Source: Allomyces macrogynus ATCC 38327 (lineage: Eukaryota; Blastocladiomycota; Blastocladiomycetes; Blastocladiales; Blastocladiaceae). From it: a DNA stretch of 10,585 nucleotides. The stretch lies in the NCBI GenBank assembly GCA_000151295.1, contig GG745369.1, positions 236,624 through 247,208 of the forward strand, given 5' to 3'. A model generated the notes under the pieces. The model worked only from the letters and a program-made list of their open reading frames with translations, was not told the origin of the DNA and made no database searches. The translations under genes and the position numbers were made by a program. Every line of letters begins with the position of its first letter. Position 1 is the stretch's first letter. This document shows positions 1 through 7,173 of the stretch, piece after piece.

Positions 1-158
1 GGGTCGACATCCATGTCGGACGCTGACCGTGGCCGCGTCGGCGACGCCGGCTCGAGCTTGATCGGTGCAGCGACGGGTGCCGAGGCCGTGGAGCATGGTG
101 GGGACGGGTGTACGGCGGGGGCCGTGGGTGGCGACGGGGCGGGCGGGAGCGAGGACAT
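1..158 (-). CDS. Partial N-terminus of an unidentified Pro/Ser/Ala-rich protein (runs off left edge)
   Basis: On the minus strand an open frame starts at ATG 158 and stays open to the window edge, giving 52 complete codons. It begins MSSLPPAPSPPTAPAVHPSP and ends near SASDMDVD. Nearly all codons end in G or C, as in the certain genes of this window, and the opposite-strand reading is glycine-rich and featureless. The ATG at 158 has A at -3; an in-frame ATG at 170 would add four residues (MITT). The visible part is low-complexity and probably disordered. It contains I-K-L-E (residues 33-36), which fits the psi-K-x-E SUMO-acceptor consensus, followed by S-P and an acidic DMDVD. Such N-termini are common in nuclear regulators, but no domain is visible, so I assign no function. 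It is arranged head-to-head with the Maf gene. Confidence 0.45.
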   Translation of the reverse strand, partial: MSSLPPAPSPPTAPAVHPSPPCSTASAPVAAPIKLEPASPTRPRSASDMDVD

Positions 159-585
159 GGTCGTGATCATTGGCCGTTGGTGGTTGGTCGGCGAAATCGC
201 GCGCGGATCGGGCCGAGGGCACGGTCAGCGGGGAGGCGCGCGGCCGAGCGTCGGAATGCGGGGAGTCGCGAGCAGGTCGCGCGCGCTGGAGGGGAGGTGC
301 GCGGTGTGCGTGGTGGAGGTGGTCGGTGTGATCGAATCTGGTCGGCCATGAAGGTCGCGTTGCGTGAAGTGTGGGGAAACGAAGCGTCCACCGCAGAACT
401 GATGTCACGTTGAGTGTCCCCGTTGACGCAAAAGACGTGGCAGGCTGAGTGAAAACAGAGCTTGCTGCCTCGAGAGCAGGGTCACGCCGCGCGGCAACTG
501 CCTGGCCGATCGCGCCGGAGTGACCATCTCGGCTTGGCCCACTGTGATCTTCACAAACGACCAACGACGGTTGCAACCCTGCACC
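159..585. promoter_or_regulatory. Intergenic stretch between two divergent genes
   Basis: This 427-nt stretch lies between the minus-strand start at 158 and the Maf start at 586, so it should carry both promoters. The left half is G-rich on the plus strand. I found no convincing TATA box. Open frames here on both strands lack any recognisable protein signature and their third-position usage does not match the real genes. No individual site is called. Confidence 0.35.
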
Positions 586-1405
586 ATGTTCGACACCATT
601 CCCGAACTGCGCGGCAAGCGCATCGTGCTCGCGTCCAAATCCCCGCGCCGCGTCGAGCTGCTGCAACAGCAGGTATCATCATGGTCGCACCCTGCACGCA
701 CTACCCATGATCCGATGCTCGTCACCAACCAACTCGACGCGTCGCGTCCATGATCTTGACGCGGCTAGGGCCTCGTCTTTGACGTGATCGGGTCGACTTT
801 TGCCGAGGACCTAGAGCACCACCATTTCGACGCGCCCGAGCACTATGTCGTAACGAACGCGCGCGAAAAGGCGCTGCAAGTCTATCGTTCCCTGACGACA
901 CCCGCCGACCTGGTCATTGGCGCCGACACGGTTGTTGTGGCCCCCGAAGGCACCATGCTCGAAAAGCCCAGCTCGCGGGTCGATGCCGTGGCCACGCTGC
1001 GCCGGCTGCGCGATGCCGAGTCGCACCGCGTCGTGACCGGCATTTGCTTGGTGTTGCAGCAGCCAGCGGGGGAGCCGCGCGTCGTCACGTTCACCGAGTC
1101 GACGGGCGTCAAGTTTGGGAAAGTATCGGACGAGGATATCTCGAATTATGTCAACACGGGCGACCCGATGTGCGTTACGTATAGCGTGCCTGATGAAGCC
1201 ATTGCCCATCGATGTTGACAGTCGCGATACACGAACGACCGCGTGGAATAGGGACAAGGCCGGCAGCTACGGGTACCAGAGCCTCGCCGCGTGCCTGATT
1301 GCCGGCATTGATGGATGCTTCTACAATGTCGTGGGTCTCCCGCTGCACCGGCTCTACCGCGAGCTCAAGGCAGCCGTTCGGGAGCAGACTTCGTCGGTGG
1401 CATGA
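586..1405 (+). CDS. maf: Maf-family nucleotide pyrophosphatase (dTTP/UTP type), 3 exons
   Basis: Exons are 586-672, 769-1169 and 1252-1405, giving 213 aa, the usual length of a stand-alone Maf protein. Introns are 673-768 (96 nt, phase 0) and 1170-1251 (82 nt, donor GTGCGT, splitting Met163). Family marks are in order: SKSPRR (17-22) in the phosphate-binding N-terminal loop; STFAEDL just into exon 2; GADTVV (80-85) with the conserved Asp82; LEKP; TGDPMDKAGSYGYQ (159-172), which forms only when intron 2 is removed; and VVGLPL near the C-terminus. Maf proteins hydrolyse nucleoside triphosphates to the monophosphate and pyrophosphate. The DKAGxYG form of the motif is that of the YhdE-like dTTP/UTP group, acting on non-canonical or surplus pyrimidine nucleotides; this substrate is inferred from the motif. 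ATG 586 is chosen because it directly precedes the conserved start and has C-A-C-C before it. No methyltransferase fusion of the ASMTL kind is seen. Confidence 0.93.
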
Positions 1406-1458
1406 CGGGTCCGGGTGGACAAGTTGGCGCGTGTGGAGAGCAAATGAAATTTAATGGC

Positions 1459-1479
1459 TTGAGAGCGATTTGAGAGCGA
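1459..1479. repeat. Short tandem direct repeat, TTGAGAGCGA twice
   Basis: The 10-nt unit TTGAGAGCGA occurs at 1459-1468 and again at 1470-1479, one base apart, about 55 nt after the Maf stop codon. It could be a protein-binding pair or part of the Maf 3' UTR. No function can be assigned from sequence. Confidence 0.5.
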
Positions 1480-1518
1480 ATTCTCGTTTTTGGTCAGTCA
1501 TGAGCTGCTGCGGCTCCA

Positions 1519-1535
1519 GCCAAGCCTGGCTTGGC
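1519..1535. repeat. 17-bp perfect palindrome GCCAAGCC-T-GGCTTGGC
   Basis: Two perfect 8-bp arms flank a single central T. The spacing is too tight for an RNA hairpin using all pairs, so a dimeric DNA-binding site in the intergenic region is the likelier reading. Chance is not excluded in GC-rich DNA. Confidence 0.5.
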
Positions 1536-2264
1536 GAGGCGGCTTCTGTTCTCGTTGCACGACATAATGCGCTTCGATCGTTCATCAGTGGAGCAGGGAG
1601 GTGCGGACCTTGGGCTGGACTAGAAAAGGCGATGACGATTGCACAGAGATCTTGGTGGGCAGGTGGCAGCGTCCCTGTTGGTGTGCCGTCGGCGAAGTTG
1701 GAGCAGGAAAGTTGACCGACGTGGCGAAACGCGCCAAGCTCGCCTCTGGTCGTCAACGACAGCGAGGCCGACCTGCACAGCCCAGCACGGCACCGCCGCG
1801 CCCCTCCACCGCGACGCTCCCAGCGCCGCCCCACGCCCGGCACTTGCTGCAGCCGACGCGCCGCTGTGCCTGGATCTCGACGTGCCCCGACTGCAAGTGC
1901 AACAGTGTGCGGCAACTCGCGCCCGGCCGCTGGCGGTCGCCAATCCTCGACGGTCGACCGCTGCAACCACGCACGCACCAGTCCTCGAGTACCAACGCAC
2001 ACGCACACCCCCGGCCGCTTCACCGACTCGCTGCGCGTCCCCTCCGCTCGCCACCCCTGCGGCCGCCTCGTCCGGCCCCCCGTCGGCCCCCTTGTTCGGC
2101 GCGGCCGCATCCATTCCGCGCCGATTGTCTGCACCTGGCCCTGCCGCTTCGCCACGGCGCCCTTTCGCTCCGCTCGATTGGCCTACCGCTGCTGCCCCGC
2201 CTTCCTGCTCGCCGCACGCTGATCGCACTCTCCCGCCGTCCTTGCCGCCGCTGCTGCCGCCGCC

Positions 2265-5200
2265 ATGTCGTGGCTCGCCCGGCTAACGGGCCGCGGTCCC
2301 TCGACCTCGGATCTCGGGTCGCGGTTCATCTACCTGAACGACACGGTCAAGAACGACGCGCAGTCGTTCCTGCACAATGGCATTTCCACGGCCAAGTATA
2401 CGGCCATCACGTTTTTGCCGAAATTCCTGCTTGAGCAGTTTTCCAAATACGCCAACGTGTTTTTCCTCTTCACGGCGTGTATTCAGCAGATTGGCGACAT
2501 TTCACCCACGTCCAAGGTACGCCATAGTGTGATGCTTGCGGGCGCACGGCTCGTGGGGGTGTCGACGACGTCTCCGGCCGACGAACTGACACTGGATTGC
2601 CGTCGTGTAGCTCACGACCATCATCCCGCTCACGGCCGTGCTCATTGCCACGGCCTTCAAGGAGGGCATGGAGGACCTGAAGCGTCACCGCGCCGACAAC
2701 GAAGTCAACTCGCGGCTCGTAAAGGTGCTCGCCGGGCAACACTTTGCTGAAAAGCGGTGGGACCACGTCAAGGTCGGCGACATTGTGCGCGTCGAGAACG
2801 GCGAGTTTTTCGCGGCCGACCTCGTCCTGTTGTCCTCGTCGGAACCCGACGCGATCTGCTACATCGAAACGTCCAATTTAGACGGCGAGACCAACTTGAA
2901 AATCAAGCAAGGCCGCCGCGAAACGGCCGACCTGCTCTCGCCCGACCAAGTCGCGCGGCTCTCGGGGGTCGTGGAGTCAGAACAGCCCAACAGCTCGCTC
3001 TACACGTACGACGGCACGCTGCGGCTCAGTGACGGCCGTGTCGTTCCGCTCGACCCGAACCAGGTCCTGTTGCGCGGCGCGCAGCTGCGCAACACGCCTT
3101 GGGTTTACGGTCTGGTCATTTTCACGGGGCACGAGTCGAAACTGATGCGCAACGCCTCGGCGACGCCCATCAAGCGCACCAACATGGAGCGCATGACCAA
3201 CGTGCAGATCGTCTTCCTGTTTGTGATCTTGCTCACGCTCGCGCTCGCCTGCTCGATTGGCACGCTCGTATTTGATATGGGCGAGGACGTGGAGCACCCG
3301 AAACGCTGGTACCTCTACGGCGTGGGCGCGATCGTGCGCGAGTACCCGCTCGGCGTGCAGTTTTTGCGCAACGTGCTCACGTTCATCATCTGTAAGTCCA
3401 CCACCAAATTGCTCGCCCCGATGCAATACTGACCCCTCTCGCTCGCTCTTCACAGTGTTCAACAACCTGATCCCGATCTCGCTCATGGTCACCATGGAAG
3501 TCGTCAAGTACCAGCAGGCGCAGCTGATCAACGCCGACCTCGACATTTACTACGAGCCGTCCGACACGCCCGCGCTCTGCCGCACCTCGTCGCTCGTCGA
3601 AGAACTCGGCCAGATTGAGTACATCTTCTCCGACAAGACCGGCACGCTGACGTGTAACGTCATGCAGTACCGGCAATGCATCATCGCCGGCCGCTGCTAC
3701 GCTGACGAGCTGCCCGAGGGCAAGCGCAACGGCGACCCGTTGACTGACGGCGGCCACTTGCGCGTCTACGACTTCCAGCACATGATCAAGGACCTGGGCG
3801 GGTCCGAAGTTGGCCCGTCGATCCACGAGTTCCTTTTACTCCTCTCGAGTTGCCATACGGTCATTCCCGAATTGCCCGATCGCGACGATTTGAAGGGCGA
3901 GATCAAGTACCAGGCGAGTTCGCCCGACGAGGGTGCTCTGGTCGGTGGCGCTCGGTCGCTCGGCTACGTCTTCCACACGCGCCGGCCGACGTCGATTGCC
4001 GTGAACGTGCGCGGGCGCGACATGGAAATCGAGGTGCTCAACATCTGCGAATTCAACTCGACGCGCAAACGCATGTCGGCGATTCTGCGGTTCCCGGACG
4101 GGACCATCAAGTTGTATTGCAAGGGCGCTGATACCGTGATTCTCGAACGGCTCGACCAGCGCCCCGGATCCAACCCGAACATCGACTCAACCATGGCAGC
4201 GCTCGAGGACTACGCGTCCGAGGGTCTCCGCACGCTGTGTATTGCCTACCGCGTGATTTCCGAGGCCGAGTACACGCAGTGGGCGCAGGTCTACGACAAG
4301 GCCGCGACGACGCTCGTGAACCGCGGCGAAGAGCTGGACCGCGCCGCCGAACTGATCGAGCGCGACTTGGTGCTGCTGGGCGCGACGGCAATCGAGGACA
4401 AACTGCAGGACGAGGTGCCCGAGACGATTGCGACGCTCGCCATGGCCGGGATCAAGATTTGGTACGTTCGACCTTGCGCGGCGCGTGCCGGCCAGCGGCA
4501 ACTGACTGTTCGGGCGCGAACATTGTAGGGTTCTCACGGGCGATCGTCAGGAGACCGCGATCAATATTGGCTACAGTTGCAAGCTCTTAACCGAGGATAT
4601 GAATTTGCTCACGATCAACTACGACAATTTCCCGGAAACCAAAAAAGAGCTCGAGCGACAACTGCAGCAAGTGCGCACGCTGCGCGCAACGGGTGGTGGG
4701 GCCGCGACGGGCAGCCAGTACGGCAGCACGGCGCATTTGCAAGGGTCGGCGAACCCGCTACAAGGCGGCGCGTCGAACGCGGGCAATGGAGAGAACGAGT
4801 CGCTGGCGTTGATCATTGATGGCCGCACGCTCGATTTCGCGCTCGAAAAGGAACTTGAGGCCACGTTCTTGGAACTCGCGTGCATGTGCAAGGCCGTCAT
4901 TTGCTGTCGCGTCTCGCCGGCACAGAAGGCGCTGGTCGTGAAGTTGGTCAAGCGGCATCGCAAGTCGCTACTGCTCGGTACGCCGACTCATCGGTCAGGA
5001 ATTCGACGTGCTTGGAATGCTGACGACTGCTCCACAACTGTTAGCGATCGGCGACGGCGCCAACGACGTGTCGATGATCCAGGCCGCGCACGTCGGCGTC
5101 GGCATCAACGGCATGGAGGGTCTGCAAGCGGCACGATCGGCCGATTTCGCCATCTCGCAGTTCCGGTTCCTGCGGAAACTGCTGCTCGTGCACGGCGCGT

Positions 5201-6188
5201 GGTCCTACCAGCGGCTGTCCAAGCTCATTCTCTACTCGTTCTACAAGAACATTTGCCTGTACATGACGCAGTTCTGGGTACGGCCGAGGGCAAGGAGGAA
5301 GAGGGGGTTCCCATCGTGTCGCCGTTTTCCCGATCGTGTGCTGACCTAACTTGTCGATCCATGTCTGTCTTCTAGTTCGCCATCTACAACATGATGTCGG
5401 GCCAAACCGTCTACGAGTCGTGGACCATCTCGTACTACAACGTGGCCTTTACTGTGCTGCCGCCGCTCGTCATTGGCATCTTTGACCAGCTCGCGTCGGC
5501 GCGCATGCTCGAGCGGTACCCGCAAATGTACATGTCGGGCCAGCGCGGCGAGTTTTTCAACGCGCGCATCTTTTGGTCGTGGACGATCAACGCCGTCTGG
5601 CACTCGGTCATTCTCTACTTCATCGCCATGCTCATCTTTGACCCGGACGTGATTTTCTCCACGGGCCGCGTCGGTGGGCACTGGGCCATGGGGGCAACCC
5701 TGTACACGGCGGTGCTCGCGACCGTCGTGCTCAAGGCCGCGCTCATCACCGACCTCTGGACCAAGTGGGCATGGATGGCGACCGCCGGTTCCGTCGGGTT
5801 CTGGCTCGTCTTCCTGCCCGTCTACTCGCTGATCGCGCCGCGACTCAAGTTCTCGTCGGAACTGCTCGGTATGGAAATGCTCTATACGTCGGCGCCCTTT
5901 TGGTTCACGATATTCGTCCTGCCCGCTGTGTGCTTGGTCCGCGACTACGGGTACAAGTACTTCAAGCGCATGTACGGCACGCGGCCGTACCATGTCGTGC
6001 AAGAGATTCAGAAACTGAATATCCCGGACTACCGCCCGCGGATGGAGCGGTTCCGGCAGGCCGTGCACAAGGTGCGCATGATCCAGCGGCTCAAGCGCAA
6101 CCGCGGGTTCGCGTTCTCGCAGAACGAGTCGGGCCAAGCCGATCTGATTCGCGTCTACGACACGACGCGGCGGAAGCCCAAGGGGTGA
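2265..6188 (+). CDS. DRS2: P4-ATPase phospholipid flippase, Drs2/ATP8A type, 6 exons
   Basis: Exons are 2265-2516, 2611-3391, 3456-4461, 4529-4977, 5045-5277 and 5376-6188, giving 1177 aa. The family role is ATP-driven flipping of aminophospholipids, mainly phosphatidylserine, to the cytosolic leaflet of Golgi, endosome or plasma membranes, normally with a Cdc50-type partner. Visible motifs: CIQQIGD with Gln74-Gln75 in membrane segment 1; DGET 175-178 in the actuator domain; a membrane segment from about 279; PISL 351-354 in segment 4; DKTGT with phospho-acceptor Asp404; KGAD 567-570 in the nucleotide domain; TGDRQET from 683; GDGAND 832-837; Lys897 in YSFYKN of segment 5; further hydrophobic segments to about residue 1110. 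Every splice junction restores a family motif, for example IW|VLTGD across 4462-4528 and [11 protein letters not shown] across 4978-5044. Introns are 64-98 nt, and most have CTGAC before the acceptor. The N-terminus is short, and the C-terminus ends 21 residues after GFAFSQ (1151-1156), so the long regulatory tail of yeast Drs2 is absent. Nothing catalytic is missing. Confidence 0.97.
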
Positions 6189-6190
6189 GC
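6184..6190 (+). other. Donor-like GGTGAGC overlapping the flippase stop codon
   Basis: The stop codon TGA lies inside a strong-looking 5' splice site, G|GTGAGC, with the GT at 6185-6186. If used, it would remove the stop and allow a longer C-terminus. The nearest pyrimidine-rich acceptor is at about 6264 (GTTGTTTAG), but the sequence after it is T-rich and does not look coding. I therefore keep the stop at 6188 as the main reading. Confidence 0.25.
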
Positions 6191-6723
6191 GCGTGGGCGT
6201 GTCGATCGTGCGGCGTGGCGCGCGCACGCGCGCGTTTTCGTTTTTCACTTGATTGTTGTTTAGTTGCTTCTTTTCTTTTTGGTCGTTGGTTGTGCCTTTT
6301 TTACGTGGCGCGTGGGCGACGCGCGAAAGCGCGCGCCGGGTCGTGGGGTCGTGCACGGGTTGGATTCGTTTTTGGCCATTTGCTTTGTGGTTGCGGTTGG
6401 CGCGCGCGAGGGTCGTGCGCGCGGCCTGGTTAGATTTGATGCTCTGGACTGTAGGTATCCCATCTGTCCACTTCTTGCGGTCAGGCATGGGAGAGGCGCG
6501 GGGCATCCAAATCGAGGTGGTGGAAAGGGTCGTTCATCTCAACCGCAACGTTGTGTCAGGAAGCACCGAGCACCACGTTCCCCTGGTAAAACAATGATCC
6601 ATCTGTACTTCTCGACCGATTGAGCAAGGAAGACCAAGCAATATCAAAAAGGGCGAAAGAAAAAGGGTACGCAAAGTAATGAACGATCTACCAATTGCAC
6701 TTCTGTACACCCGAATGTTGTAA
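6189..6723. other. Flippase 3' flank, no gene seen
   Basis: The first 120 nt after the stop are rich in T (TTTTCGTTTTTCACTTG and a T6 run near 6297), as expected of a 3' UTR. No exact AATAAA was found close by; the first one seen is at about 6905. The segment 6640-6670 is A-rich, including A5 runs at 6646-6650 and 6660-6664, which on the minus strand could act as late RNA polymerase III stops for the Val-like tRNA sequence. Open frames on both strands are without family signatures. Confidence 0.4.
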
Positions 6724-6795
6724 TATCGCCACCCAGGTTCGAGCTGGGGACCATGAGTGTGTAAACTCACTTGATAACCGCGACACCACGGCGCA
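6724..6795 (-). tRNA. Degenerate tRNA-Val(UAC)-like sequence, probably a pseudogene
   Basis: Read on the minus strand this 72-nt stretch has tRNA order: GTGGTGT then CGGTTATCA (D-arm, A-box region), an anticodon stem TGAGT/ACTCA, variable region TGGTC, T-arm CCCAG-CTCGAAC-CTGGG with five perfect pairs, acceptor strand TGGCGAT and discriminator A. The core matches the pattern of fungal tRNA-Val genes. Defects: the anticodon loop is TTACAC, six bases instead of seven, consistent with a lost position 32 before T-T-A-C; the acceptor pairs only at positions 3-7; the D-loop is one base short. No T-run follows for about 60 nt. It starts two bases from the Glu-like sequence on the other strand. Could be an unusual functional gene, but decay is likelier. 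Confidence 0.5.
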
Positions 6796-6797
6796 AG

Positions 6798-6854
6798 TCC
6801 GAGCTGCTCAGTGGTTAGGATATCACGCGCTCACTGTAGGGTCCGATTTCGGAG
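6798..6854 (+). tRNA. tRNA-Glu(CUC)-like sequence lacking the T-arm, probably a pseudogene
   Basis: The 5' half is clearly tRNA-Glu-like: acceptor TCCGAGC, D-arm CTCAGTGGTTAGGAT, then an anticodon region CACG-CGCTCAC with CTC as anticodon (a G replaces the usual U33). At the 3' end TCGGA pairs with the first five bases TCCGA, followed by discriminator G, as in eukaryotic tRNA-Glu. Between them the 17-nt T-arm is missing, so the whole is only 57 nt. A TTTT run at 6860-6863, six bases downstream, is where a polymerase III terminator would sit. A deletion in a former tRNA gene explains this best. Confidence 0.5.
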
Positions 6855-7173
6855 TATCATTTTACCTAGCGGCAATCTTGTCGTACTGCGGCAGAAGAAG
6901 TTTGCGAATAAACCTCGTCTCTCCACCACGCCGACAGGGTCTTAGGCTGACCGATCCTTGATAGAATGACATCTGGCATCTTTGGGCTTTTTTAGGCCGT
7001 CTGCTGACCATGCACTCTCCACATTTGCACTGCATTGGCAACGCTGGCCATTCTCAAAACGACGTCAGCGTCAATTCACAGATCCGCACGCCCAACTCGC
7101 TGCAATCCATTCGCGACACCCGGAACCTGAATCGCTCCAGTGGCCGCGCGACTGGGTCCAGGGAACAACGATC
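6855..7173 (+). promoter_or_regulatory. Upstream region of the G-alpha gene
   Basis: No gene is seen. There is no clear TATA box. An ATG at 7010 opens a different frame that overlaps the G-alpha start and runs to 7435; if it were in the mRNA it would hinder translation of G-alpha, so transcription probably starts after 7012 or the leader is spliced. A pyrimidine run plus TTTTTTAG at 6987-6994 resembles a splice acceptor and would allow a leader intron, but no exon upstream can be shown. Confidence 0.3.

Larger units (their letters stand above)
1406..2264 (+). promoter_or_regulatory. Promoter and long ATG-free 5' leader of the flippase gene
   Basis: No gene is recognised in these 859 nt. The left part (to about 1640) is of mixed composition and holds a short direct repeat and a palindrome, listed separately. 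From 1635 to 2264 there is no plus-strand ATG at all, and from about 1740 on the strand is strongly C-rich with CCGC and CCTC runs, ending in CCGCCGCC directly before the flippase ATG. An inverted CCAAT box (ATTGG) lies at 2177-2181, about 85 nt before the start. In the flippase frame a stop lies at 2220-2222, so the protein cannot extend upstream without splicing. I read this as promoter plus a long 5' UTR purged of upstream starts; the transcription start is not visible. Confidence 0.5.

Noticed and set aside
13..351. 112-codon plus-strand frame at the left edge
   Set aside because: Glycine-rich with no domain; the opposite strand gives a more protein-like, GC3-rich reading that starts at 158.
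1451..2434. Several long frames on both strands upstream of the flippase
   Set aside because: All are low-complexity products of C-rich DNA, with no family signature. The plus frames lack ATG starts over 1635-2264 and run across the flippase start in the wrong frame.
5346..6506. 386-codon minus-strand frame
   Set aside because: Antisense shadow of flippase exon 6, which encodes clear conserved membrane segments on the plus strand.
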